Shown here: positions 34,701 through 43,256 of the stretch, in pieces
How positions within the stretch are numbered: the first letter of the stretch is position 1
Layout: each line of letters starts with the position of its first letter
Assembly: GCA_947462095.1 (NCBI GenBank)
Contig: CANHNQ010000014.1
Location: forward strand, 1 to 45,178
DNA length: 45,178 nt
From: Gemmatimonadota bacterium
GTDB taxonomy: Bacteria > Gemmatimonadota > Gemmatimonadetes > Gemmatimonadales > Gemmatimonadaceae
Direction of reading: 5' to 3'
Made by a program: the position numbers and the translations under genes
The notes under the pieces: model-generated
Told to the model about the DNA's origin: nothing
Seen by the model: the letters and a program-made list of their open reading frames with translations, nothing else
The model's database searches: none

Positions 34701-36128
34701 GTGAGCACTTCCGAAGCCGGAACCCATAAGCTGTGGGGCGGTCGATTCGCCGGTGGCCCGTCGCCGCTCCTCGATGCGATCAATCGCTCCATCGGCACCG
34801 ACTTCCGACTCTGGCCGCACGATGTGCGGCTCTCCAAGGCGTGGGCGCTGGCGCTGGGTGAAGCGGGGGTACTCACGCGTGAAGAGAGCGACGCGCTGCA
34901 GCAGGGACTCGACCGCGTGGGTCGGCGTATCGCCGACGGCGCGCAGCCGGTGGCGACCGACGAAGACATCCACACCATGATCGACCGCCTGCTGCACGAG
35001 GAAGCCGGCACGGTTGCCTCCAAGCTGCATACGGGGCGGTCGCGCAACGATCAGGTCGCCACGGCGTCGCGCCTCTGGACGATGGACGCCTGCCGGCGCG
35101 TCACGGCCGCCATCGCCGAACTGCAACAGGCGCTCCTGTTGCAGGCCGAGGGGCTCACCGACGCGGTACTGCCGGCCTATACGCACCAGCAGCGCGCCCA
35201 GCCGGTGAGCGGCACCCACTGGCTCCTCGCGCACTTCTGGCCGCTGTCGCGCGACCGGACGCGATTCGCCAACGCCGAGCGCGGCACGTCGGTGATGCCG
35301 CTGGGTTCAGGGGCGATTGCCGGCTCGGCGTTCCCGGTGTCACGCGTGCTGCTCAAGGAGTCGCTCGGCTTCCAGGCGATCTCCGCCAACAGCATCGACG
35401 CCACCGGCGACCGCGATTTCGTGGCCGAGACGTTGTTCGCCTGCGCCATGACGGCGGCGCACTGCTCGCGCCTGGCCGAAGACATGATCCTGTACGGCAC
35501 GAGCGAGTTCGGCTTCGTGAAATTCGGCGACGGCTTCTCCACGGGCAGCAGCATGATGCCCCAGAAGCGGAACCCGGATGTGTTCGAACTGGCCCGTGGC
35601 TCGGGCGCGCGCGTGTTGGGCGACCTCGTGTCGATTCTCGGCACCATCAAGGGACTGCCCAGTGGCTACAGCAAGGATTTGCAGGACGACAAGCGCGCGT
35701 TGTTCAACGCCATTGACCTGCTGTTGCTGGTGCTGCCGGCGATGGCCGGTGCCATCGCTGAACTGCGGTTCGAGAAGACGCGCATGCGCGCGGCCTGCTC
35801 GAGTGCGATGATGGCGACCGATCTGGCCGACTATCTCGTCAAGAAGGGCGCCACGTTCCGCGAGGCGCACGGGGCCGTGGGCGCGCTGGTGCGGCAGGCG
35901 GAAGAAGGGGGCATCGAGCTCGACCGGCTCCCCGTCGACGCGTTCACCGCCGCACACACGCTGTTCGGCACGGATGCGCGCGACGCCCTGGGCGTAGACG
36001 CCTCACTCGCCGCGCGCAACATCGATGGCGGCACCGGTCCCGACGCCGTGCAGCGCCAGCTCGCGCAAGCCCGTGCGAGTCTGACCCCCGTCGACCCATC
36101 GCTCGGCAATGAACGCACCCTCCGCTGA
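34701..36128 (+). CDS. argH: Argininosuccinate lyase
   Basis: HKLWGGRFAGGPSPLLDAINRSIGTDFRLW, LHTGRSRNDQVATASRLW, GSSMMPQKRNPDVFELARG. Confidence 0.95.
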   Translation: MSTSEAGTHKLWGGRFAGGPSPLLDAINRSIGTDFRLWPHDVRLSKAWALALGEAGVLTREESDALQQGLDRVGRRIADGAQPVATDEDIHTMIDRLLHEEAGTVASKLHTGRSRNDQVATASRLWTMDACRRVTAAIAELQQALLLQAEGLTDAVLPAYTHQQRAQPVSGTHWLLAHFWPLSRDRTRFANAERGTSVMPLGSGAIAGSAFPVSRVLLKESLGFQAISANSIDATGDRDFVAETLFACAMTAAHCSRLAEDMILYGTSEFGFVKFGDGFSTGSSMMPQKRNPDVFELARGSGARVLGDLVSILGTIKGLPSGYSKDLQDDKRALFNAIDLLLLVLPAMAGAIAELRFEKTRMRAACSSAMMATDLADYLVKKGATFREAHGAVGALVRQAEEGGIELDRLPVDAFTAAHTLFGTDARDALGVDASLAARNIDGGTGPDAVQRQLAQARASLTPVDPSLGNERTLR

Positions 36129-36804
36129 GCGACTCCGCCACGCCGTCGGTGGCACCATCGATGGGGTGATTTTCGATTGCGACGGCGTGCTGGTGGACAG
36201 CGAACGCATCTCGAACGGCACGTGGGCGTTGCTGCTGACCGAGATCGGTTTGCCCATGACGATGGAGCAATCGCTCAGCATTTTCATGGGCAACTCGATG
36301 CCACGCTGCGTCGAGATCGTGACCGAGATGATGGGCCACGCACCGCCGGACGACCTGCTGGCACGCTTCACGGCGAATGTGACCGTGGCGTTGCAACGCG
36401 ACCTCGAGCCCGTACACGGCATCGTGCCTCTGCTCGATACGCTCGATGCCGCAGGCGTCCGTTACGGCGTGGCGTCGAACGGCGAGCACGAAAAAATGCG
36501 CACGACGCTCGGCAAAACAGGGCTGCTCGATCGCTTCGAGGGGAAGCGCTTCTCGGCGGTCGATGTCGGCAAGCCCAAGCCGGCCCCGGATCTCTTTCTG
36601 CACGCCGCGCGCGCACTCGGCTTCAATCCGGCGCGCACGGTGGTCGTGGAGGACAGTCCGCTCGGCGTGCAGGGAGCGACGGCCGCCGGCATGACGGTGA
36701 TCGGCTATGCGGAGATTGTCTCAGCGGAACGACTGCGCGCGGCTGGTGCGGTGGTCACCGTCGAGCGGCTCGGTGAGGTGGCAGGGCTACTGGGCGTCAG
36801 CTGA
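36109..36804 (+). CDS. HAD-family phosphatase / beta-phosphoglucomutase-like hydrolase
   Basis: GVIFDCDGVLVDSERISN, YGVASNGEHEKMRTTLGKTGL, GKPKPAPDLFLHAARALGFNPARTVVVEDSPLGVQGATAAGM. Confidence 0.92.
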   Translation: MNAPSAERLRHAVGGTIDGVIFDCDGVLVDSERISNGTWALLLTEIGLPMTMEQSLSIFMGNSMPRCVEIVTEMMGHAPPDDLLARFTANVTVALQRDLEPVHGIVPLLDTLDAAGVRYGVASNGEHEKMRTTLGKTGLLDRFEGKRFSAVDVGKPKPAPDLFLHAARALGFNPARTVVVEDSPLGVQGATAAGMTVIGYAEIVSAERLRAAGAVVTVERLGEVAGLLGVS

Positions 36805-36875
36805 CGCCCTCAACCGCACGGATAGCAACTGAAACAAGCGACTCCTGCCTCACAAACGCGTAAAGTCGACGCCGC

Positions 36876-37451
36876 CTAAAACGCGTAGCCGATCGTGAGC
36901 CGTAACGTCGGCACAACGCGCTCGAGGTTTGGGGACTCCGCAATGAAGAACCGCTTCACGCCACCGCCGATCGCGACGGCGGTAGAGCGGCCCCTGCCCA
37001 GCAACCACTGATACTGCGCTTCCACCGCGAAGGTTGGCGCGGAGGCGGACGGCTTGTCGGGAACGCACAGGATCCCTACGAACGGATCGCAGACATTCGC
37101 GTACGGGGTCTTCACCCGGCCATATCCGAGTCCCGCCGAGATGCCGAGCTTCTCCAGCACGCGCTCCTGCGGATACAAGCGCAGTTTCACGTCGACGCTC
37201 GTGTACACGTCGTCGAGCTTCATATGCGCGCCGGAGATACCGACCGACGTGCTTTGCGTGATCCGGTGCTCGTATTCGCCCTGAAAGTAGCCGAACAGCG
37301 GCAGGAACGGATTCACCGAGATGACCTGTGTCGGCGACTTCGTGCTCGGTTCACGCGTCTGCTCGCGCAGCGATTGCGCGGCGAGGGTCGTGGCACCGAG
37401 GGCGAGGGCGCCGACCAGCGCCGTCGTGGATCGGATGAGGGAGTAGCGCAT
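36876..37451 (-). CDS. Secreted/outer-membrane beta-barrel-like protein
   Basis: Signal MRYSLIRSTTALVGALALGATTLAAQ and C-terminal VVPTLRLTIGYAF ending in an aromatic residue. Confidence 0.7.
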   Translation of the reverse strand: MRYSLIRSTTALVGALALGATTLAAQSLREQTREPSTKSPTQVISVNPFLPLFGYFQGEYEHRITQSTSVGISGAHMKLDDVYTSVDVKLRLYPQERVLEKLGISAGLGYGRVKTPYANVCDPFVGILCVPDKPSASAPTFAVEAQYQWLLGRGRSTAVAIGGGVKRFFIAESPNLERVVPTLRLTIGYAF

Positions 37452-37467
37452 AAGAGGTATCAAAGCG

Positions 37468-38784
37468 TCAGTGGGACTGCAGCACGGCCGAGGCGGCATC
37501 CTGCCCGCCTCGCGCCGCACCTTCGAGTGAGCTGGAGTGCAACACTTCGCTGGCACGCCACAGCCCCGGTATACCACACGCGATCGTCGGACGGTGTTCC
37601 CGCCATCCCGGAGGCTGTGCAAACTGCGCGTACGGCACCCGCCACACGGCCTCGCGCGACAGGGCAGCGGTCTTGGCGTCAGCCGCCGCATCACCGGCGG
37701 CCTTCGCCATGGCCGCGAGCTCGCGACGGGCGGCCGATTCGAGATCGGCATCGGACCGATCGGCCGCAGCACCAACCGCACTCGCGGCAACGAGCGACAC
37801 GCCGCGCGGTGCGTAGTCCGGCGCGACATCGGTGATCGTCACGGCATGACTCATCACGGCCGAGGCATCGGCATTCAGCCACAGCGCACGGCCGGGAATC
37901 GGCGATGCACCGCTGGTGGTGAAATACAGCGTGGTCGTGCCGCGCGCCCCCGACGGCGTAGCAATCTGCACGCCGGCCGTGGCCGCGAGTTTCGCCGCGG
38001 CCGGGGCATCGGTGGCCATGATGACCTGCGCCGCCGGCAACACGTCGCCGCCAGCCAGCACCACGCCGGTCACGCGACCGTCGTTGACCGTGAGTGATTG
38101 CACGGCCACGCCGGTCTTCACCGTGCCAGTCGGAAGCCGCGCCGCCAACTGCTTCGTGAGGGCACCCATCCCGGCGGCGGGCACGACCGTGTCCCCCTCG
38201 GCCAGCATCTTGAACGTGAACAGCAGCACCGAGGCGCTGGTGGCGAGGGTACGGTCCAGCAGAATGCCGCCGTAGAACGGGGCGAAGAATCCGTCGATCA
38301 CCGACGCGCTGAATCCGCGCGACGCCAGGAAATCGCGCGTGCTCACCCCCGCGAACCGCGCGCTGAAGCATTCGTCAATGGACAGCCGCTGGGCGAAGCG
38401 GCGCAACGCGAGCAGGCGCAGCTTGTCGCCGAGCGGCACGGCGCGCGCCATGACGGTGTCGATCAGCAGCGACGGATCACTCAGCGCGTCGCCGATCAAC
38501 GAGGCACGGCCTCCCTGCACGATCCGGGCGGCCGGCAAGAATTTGCGCGGCGCGAGCGCATCGAGATCGAGGTAGCGGCGCAGCGTGGGATACGCCGTGA
38601 ACAGCACCTGGAAGCCATGGTCGAACACGAGGCCGTCGCGCGTGGTGCTTCGCACCCGCCCACCAACCTCCAGCCCGGCATCGAGGACAACGACGGGTCG
38701 GCCGGCGCGATGGAGCTCAATCGCACACACGAGGCCGGCAACGCCGGCGCCGACAATGATGATGGGGGGAGTCTGGCTGGTCAT
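37468..38784 (-). CDS. NAD(P)/FAD-dependent amine oxidase / desaturase-like oxidoreductase
   Basis: PPIIIVGAGVAGLVCAIELHRAGRPVVVLDAGLEVGGRVRST; YAQFAQPPGWREHRPTIACGIPGLWRASEVLHSSSLEGAARGGQDAA. Confidence 0.9.
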   Translation of the reverse strand: MTSQTPPIIIVGAGVAGLVCAIELHRAGRPVVVLDAGLEVGGRVRSTTRDGLVFDHGFQVLFTAYPTLRRYLDLDALAPRKFLPAARIVQGGRASLIGDALSDPSLLIDTVMARAVPLGDKLRLLALRRFAQRLSIDECFSARFAGVSTRDFLASRGFSASVIDGFFAPFYGGILLDRTLATSASVLLFTFKMLAEGDTVVPAAGMGALTKQLAARLPTGTVKTGVAVQSLTVNDGRVTGVVLAGGDVLPAAQVIMATDAPAAAKLAATAGVQIATPSGARGTTTLYFTTSGASPIPGRALWLNADASAVMSHAVTITDVAPDYAPRGVSLVAASAVGAAADRSDADLESAARRELAAMAKAAGDAAADAKTAALSREAVWRVPYAQFAQPPGWREHRPTIACGIPGLWRASEVLHSSSLEGAARGGQDAASAVLQSH

Positions 38785-38837
38785 CCTTCCGAAAAGTGGC
38801 AGGACATCGCACCGAACAGTATCCCCCGAGACACAAT

Positions 38838-38867
38838 AGGCCCGGTATCCGTGCGGATGCCGGGCCT
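38838..38867 (-). terminator. Terminator-like hairpin downstream of the beta-barrel gene
   Basis: AGGCCCGGTATCCG-TG-CGGATGCCGGGCCT, 13 of 14 paired plus a wobble; only a weak U tract. Confidence 0.5.
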
Positions 38868-38886
38868 TGCCGTGCGGTACTGTGAA

Positions 38887-39432
38887 CTAGAAGCGCACGC
38901 CGAACGTGATCGGGATGTACCCGGTGCTGTTGTTCTCCGCGAACACGTTGACGTACTTCGCTTCGAGGAACGTGGAGAACCCGGAGAGCTGGAAGTTGAG
39001 CCCGCCACCCACCTGAATGCCGACATCCGTGCTGCTGGTCGAGACGTTCACCGAGCCGGCGGTCGTGGACGTCTTGCCATTGAAGGCACCGAGGCCGCCC
39101 AGGACGTACGGCTTCACGCCGCCGCTCGACGACACGTCCACCAGCGCATTGCCCACGAAGCCGAGACTGGTGTACGTGCCATCGACATTGCCCTTGTAGG
39201 CATAGCGATCGAAGCTCACGTCCCCACGGAAGCGAAGCGACTTCATCGTTGCCGGCTTGAGAAACACGTGGCCGGCGATGGTATAGCCGGCGTCCACGGC
39301 GTCACCGAGGTTGCCGGTCGGAACCGACAGTCCACCGCTCACACCGAACCCCACGGCCGAGGACTGGGCACTGACCATCGCGGGTGTCATCAGCATCACG
39401 GCCACCGCGGCGAACTTGGCAAGGCGATTCAT
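38887..39432 (-). CDS. Outer-membrane beta-barrel domain protein
   Basis: Signal MNRLAKFAAVAVMLMTPAMVSAQ; GVSGGLSVPTGNLGDAV...GGGLNFQLSGFSTFLEAKYV...IPITFGVRF. Confidence 0.8.
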   Translation of the reverse strand: MNRLAKFAAVAVMLMTPAMVSAQSSAVGFGVSGGLSVPTGNLGDAVDAGYTIAGHVFLKPATMKSLRFRGDVSFDRYAYKGNVDGTYTSLGFVGNALVDVSSSGGVKPYVLGGLGAFNGKTSTTAGSVNVSTSSTDVGIQVGGGLNFQLSGFSTFLEAKYVNVFAENNSTGYIPITFGVRF

Positions 39433-39479
39433 GGCGCGCTCCAAAGCGTGTAGGGGAATGCTGGGACACGGCACTCGTG

Positions 39480-39941
39480 TTACTCCGGTAGCACGCTCAC
39501 CCCGGTCACGAAGTACTCCGTATCGCCAAAGCATGACGTCGGCACGTAGATGTGCTGCTCGTAGTCCACTGCAACTCTCTTGCCGCTGAGCGCTTCGATC
39601 ACGTGGGCGAGCGAATCACTGCGCACCGTGAACGAGAAACTGTCGGACCGAAATCCACGGGCGATGTCGGTGTAGAGCGTCCCTTCCCAGGTTTTGCAGA
39701 CGTAGCCCTTTCGGGAAATCTTCTGCACGAAGCCGGCCCGCTTGCCGGTGGAGTAGCTCCAGCTGAGCGCGATCGTAGCCCAGAGGGCGAGCCCGAGAGC
39801 CGGGAGGCCGAACACACCGAAGACCCCGAACGCCAGCCAATGTCGACGCAGGAACGACGGGCGGGGCTTCGGCGTGGGCGCGGCGATCGGGCGATCGGAC
39901 GCGCCTTCGTGTGCATCGAACGGCGGAGTGGGATCGGACAC
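39480..39941 (-). CDS. Conserved membrane protein of unknown function
   Basis: One TM segment ([25 protein letters not shown]), then [30 protein letters not shown]; coding-like composition. Confidence 0.7.
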   Translation of the reverse strand: MSDPTPPFDAHEGASDRPIAAPTPKPRPSFLRRHWLAFGVFGVFGLPALGLALWATIALSWSYSTGKRAGFVQKISRKGYVCKTWEGTLYTDIARGFRSDSFSFTVRSDSLAHVIEALSGKRVAVDYEQHIYVPTSCFGDTEYFVTGVSVLPE

Positions 39942-40061
39942 GGCGGCGGCAGGGTGGTGAGTGCAACGAGGAGCCGGCTCGCGGAAACGCCGGATTGCGA
40001 GGAACTTGGGGAGGAGTCCCCGCCCGCGCTACCTTATAGCAGCCACTCTCAACCGGAATCC

Positions 40062-41303
40062 ATGGTGTCTTTCGTTCACGGCCTCAGCACTCGTCGTCCT
40101 ACCGTCACCACGAAGGTGCGCGGTGTCTCTGTCGGCTCCGCCGCACCGATCGTGGTGCAGTCGATGACCAACACCGATACGGCTGATGCCGCGGGCACCG
40201 CGGATCAGGTCGCGGCCCTCTTCGAGGCCGGGTCGCAGAAAGTACGCATCACGGTCAACAACGACGAGGCCGCTCAGGCAGTCCCCGAGATCCGGCAGCG
40301 GCTGGAAGATCGCGGTCTGGATGTCCCGCTCATCGGCGACTTCCACTACAACGGGCACCTGCTGCTCACCAAGTATCCGGCGTGCGCCGCCGCGCTCGAC
40401 AAGTACCGCATCAATCCGGGCAACGTGGGCACGAAGCATCGCGACACGAACTTCACCACGATTGTGCAGGCAGCGATCGATCATGACAAGCCGGTGCGCA
40501 TCGGCGTGAATTGGGGCTCGCTCGATCAGAACCTGCTCACCGACATGATGGACAGCAACGCGAAGTTGGCCCAGCCACGCGACGCGAAGGATGTCTACAT
40601 GGACGCGATGCTGGAGAGCGCGCTGCGTTCCGCCGCGCTCGCCGAAGAAGTCGGCCTCGGTCACGACAAGATCATCGTGAGCGCCAAGATCTCCGTCGTG
40701 CCCGATCTCGTGGAGTGCTATCGTCGTCTCGCCAAGCGCTGCGACTATCCGCTGCACCTCGGTCTCACCGAGGCGGGCATGGGCACGAAGGGTGTCGTGG
40801 CTTCGGCGGCGGCCCTCGGCATTCTGCTCAGCGAAGGGATCGGCGACACGATCCGCGTGTCCCTCACGCCGAAGCCGAATGGCGATCGTCGTGAGGAAGT
40901 GTTCGTGGCGCAGCAGATTCTGCAGTCGCTGGGGCTGCGGTCGTTCGCCCCACAGGTCACGGCGTGCCCGGGGTGCGGACGGACCACGAGCACGTTCTTC
41001 CAGCACATGGCCGAAGACATCCAGGGCTATCTGCGCGAGCAGATGCCGGTGTGGCGCGAGTCGCGGCCGGGGGTGGTGGAGATGAAAGTGGCCGTGATGG
41101 GATGCGTCGTGAACGGTCCGGGCGAATCCAAGCACGCCAACATCGGCATTTCGCTGCCGGGCACGTTCGAAGAGCCGAAGGCGCCGGTGTACGTGGACGG
41201 CAAGCTCTTCACCACACTCAAGGGCGACAAGATCGTCGAGGAATTCCTCGTGATTCTCGAGAACTACGTCGAGACGAGCTACGGCGCGACGGCCGGCGTG
41301 TGA
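40062..41303 (+). CDS. ispG: 4-hydroxy-3-methylbut-2-en-1-yl diphosphate synthase
   Basis: [61 protein letters not shown]-like [52 protein letters not shown]. Confidence 0.96.
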   Translation: MVSFVHGLSTRRPTVTTKVRGVSVGSAAPIVVQSMTNTDTADAAGTADQVAALFEAGSQKVRITVNNDEAAQAVPEIRQRLEDRGLDVPLIGDFHYNGHLLLTKYPACAAALDKYRINPGNVGTKHRDTNFTTIVQAAIDHDKPVRIGVNWGSLDQNLLTDMMDSNAKLAQPRDAKDVYMDAMLESALRSAALAEEVGLGHDKIIVSAKISVVPDLVECYRRLAKRCDYPLHLGLTEAGMGTKGVVASAAALGILLSEGIGDTIRVSLTPKPNGDRREEVFVAQQILQSLGLRSFAPQVTACPGCGRTTSTFFQHMAEDIQGYLREQMPVWRESRPGVVEMKVAVMGCVVNGPGESKHANIGISLPGTFEEPKAPVYVDGKLFTTLKGDKIVEEFLVILENYVETSYGATAGV

Positions 41304-41342
41304 GCTTCTGGTTCCGCGTTGGCTGAAAGATCGCTACTGCCG

Positions 41343-41504
41343 GAACACGGATGACGCGGATGTAAAAGGGAAACGACACGGATAAGCGGTGTGCTGCCGC
41401 TGCGCCGTGTCGTTCGCTTTATGAGTCAACACATTCGCTTTTGCTTTTGCTTATCCGTGTGGTTTCGGTGTCTTCCGCGTCATCCGTGTTCTGGCCGTTC
41501 CGAT
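41343..41504. repeat. Family 1 modular inverted repeat, element C
   Basis: GAACACGGATGACGCGGA (41343-41360) pairs perfectly with TCCGCGTCATCCGTGTTC (41474-41491); ACACGGATAAGC pairs with GCTTATCCGTGT; ends CTGGCCGTTCCG. Confidence 0.9.
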
Positions 41505-41526
41505 GTCGCCGCAAGCACTCTCAGAA

Positions 41527-42123
41527 TCAGATCCGGCCCAGCTCCGCGACGGCGTGCGCGAGTTCGTCCACGATTGGAGCGTTGAAGCCGATCTCGCGCA
41601 GTCGATCGCTCACGCGGGCGTACTGGCGCACCGTGCCGTCGCGTCCGGCAGCGAAGCGTCCCCATACGGTTTCGGGAAACGACGTGCGGCGCAGATCAGA
41701 AAGTATGGAGTTCGCGCTGTGCACCTTGTCGGCGGCACAGACCCAGAGTGCATCGGCAGTCGCGAGGGAGAGCCGCGCGAGATAGTCGTCCTTGCGATCG
41801 TCCAACGAGAGCTCGACGCCGTCATCATCCGTGCGACGCTCCGTCACGGACAACAGCATCTCGAGCATGCTGTTGCCGAACTTGGTGCCGATGCGCTCGT
41901 TGAGCGTCTCGCGTGTCCAGCCACCGCGAACGCAGTCGCCCACGACATCGTGCAGGATTCCCGCCACCACCGCGTCCTCGCCGCACCCGTAGCGGGTGAG
42001 AATCACCGCGACATTGGCGGGATGCGTGAGATACGGAAGCCGCGTGCCTTTGCGGACCTGCTGATCGTGGTGCTTCGCCGCATAGGCGAAGGCGTGGTTG
42101 ATCCGATCGGAGTAGCCGGTCAT
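41527..42123 (-). CDS. HD-domain hydrolase, SpoT/Mesh1-like
   Basis: HAFAYAAKHHDQQVRKGTRLPYLTHPANVAVILTRYGCGEDAVVAGILHDVVGD resembles the (p)ppGpp hydrolase HD fold. Confidence 0.75.
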   Translation of the reverse strand: MTGYSDRINHAFAYAAKHHDQQVRKGTRLPYLTHPANVAVILTRYGCGEDAVVAGILHDVVGDCVRGGWTRETLNERIGTKFGNSMLEMLLSVTERRTDDDGVELSLDDRKDDYLARLSLATADALWVCAADKVHSANSILSDLRRTSFPETVWGRFAAGRDGTVRQYARVSDRLREIGFNAPIVDELAHAVAELGRI

Positions 42124-42142
42124 CGACGGGTCGACTGAGGAG

Positions 42143-42652
42143 TCAGGCAGGAACCGGAACATACGTCGCGCGGGCGAACCAAGCCACCAGCTGCTCGAGT
42201 CCGTCGCGATCGGCCTCGCCGAACGCGGCCGGGACGGACGAGTCTATATCGAGCACGGCGATCAGTGCGCCAGCGGCGTCGAAGACGGGCACCACGATCT
42301 CGCTCTGCGATCGCGGATCGCACGTGATGTGTCCCGGAAAGTCATGCACGTTCTCCACGACCACCGTACGACGCTCGGCGGCGGCGGTGCCGCAGACACC
42401 GCGCCCGAACCTGATGTCCTGACACCCGAGCGACCCCTGATACGGACCGACACGCAGCAGTCGTCCCGGTTCGACCACGCGATAGAACCCCGTCCACAGA
42501 TGGCCGAAGGCGTGGTGCAACAGCGCGCTGACCGTCGCCATGCCGGCGATGACGTCGTCGCTCCCCTCGAGCAACAGCGACTGCATCGCGAGCAGCTGCG
42601 CATAGGCGCGTTCACGCGGCTCAGCGCGAAGATCGGGAATGACGGGTTCCAT
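42143..42652 (-). CDS. msrC: GAF-domain free methionine-R-sulfoxide reductase
   Basis: FYRVVEPGRLLRVGPYQGSLGCQDIRFGRGVCGTAAAERRTVVVENVHDFPGHITCDPRSQSEIVVPVFDAAGALIAVLDIDS. Confidence 0.9.
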   Translation of the reverse strand: MEPVIPDLRAEPRERAYAQLLAMQSLLLEGSDDVIAGMATVSALLHHAFGHLWTGFYRVVEPGRLLRVGPYQGSLGCQDIRFGRGVCGTAAAERRTVVVENVHDFPGHITCDPRSQSEIVVPVFDAAGALIAVLDIDSSVPAAFGEADRDGLEQLVAWFARATYVPVPA

Positions 42653-42659
42653 ATGAGAG

Positions 42660-42737
42660 AAAGGAGTGGGGGGTAAGGGGTAGGAAGACACAGCAGGGAA
42701 CAGGGAGTGCAGTTCCATACTCCATACTCCCGACTCC
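42660..42737. repeat. Family 2 heptamer inverted repeat, element E (degenerate)
   Basis: GGAGTGGGGGGTAAGGGGTAGG...CAGGGAACAGGGAGTG on one arm and CCATACTCCATACTCCCGACTCCCTA on the other. Confidence 0.65.
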
Positions 42738-43172
42738 CTATTGCAGCGGACCGATCACCGCGATGAGGCGCAGGTCGAGTAACGCGAGGGCGACCCCCTG
42801 CACCACGACGGCGAGACCGGCGCCGATACCACCGGGGCGCGACCCCCACCGCCAAGCCGTCAGCGCCAGCGTGACACCAACCGCCGCATACCCCACGTCG
42901 AGACCGGTGTTCAGCCAGAGCACGTTCAGCAAGCGCTGCGTGCCGGCGAAGTCGCGGAACGCCAGGCCGCGCCACGCCCAGGCCGCGATGGCGAGGTTCA
43001 CCGCCCCCCACGCCGCCGTCTGCATGGCAAAATGCCGCAACAACGGCGCCGTCGTACGACGCACCATCAACCACGCCAGCAATGCGGTCCCGCTCAACAC
43101 ACACGCGCCGGCCCACAGCGCGAGGCGGATCAGGTGACCACGTTCGAGTGACAACAGCGTATCGGCCCACAT
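42738..43172 (-). CDS. Small integral membrane protein
   Basis: Several hydrophobic segments (ALWAGACVLSGTALLAWLMV, AAWGAVNLAIAAWAWRGLAF, GLAVVVQGVALALLDLRLIAVIG). Confidence 0.7.
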   Translation of the reverse strand: MWADTLLSLERGHLIRLALWAGACVLSGTALLAWLMVRRTTAPLLRHFAMQTAAWGAVNLAIAAWAWRGLAFRDFAGTQRLLNVLWLNTGLDVGYAAVGVTLALTAWRWGSRPGGIGAGLAVVVQGVALALLDLRLIAVIGPLQ

Positions 43173-43256
43173 GTCTCGGAGACTAGCCGACCACCACCCA
43201 CCGCGCCACGGATTCCGTGGTGCAACATCGTACCGGCGCCGTGGGAGCGCCGGCGT

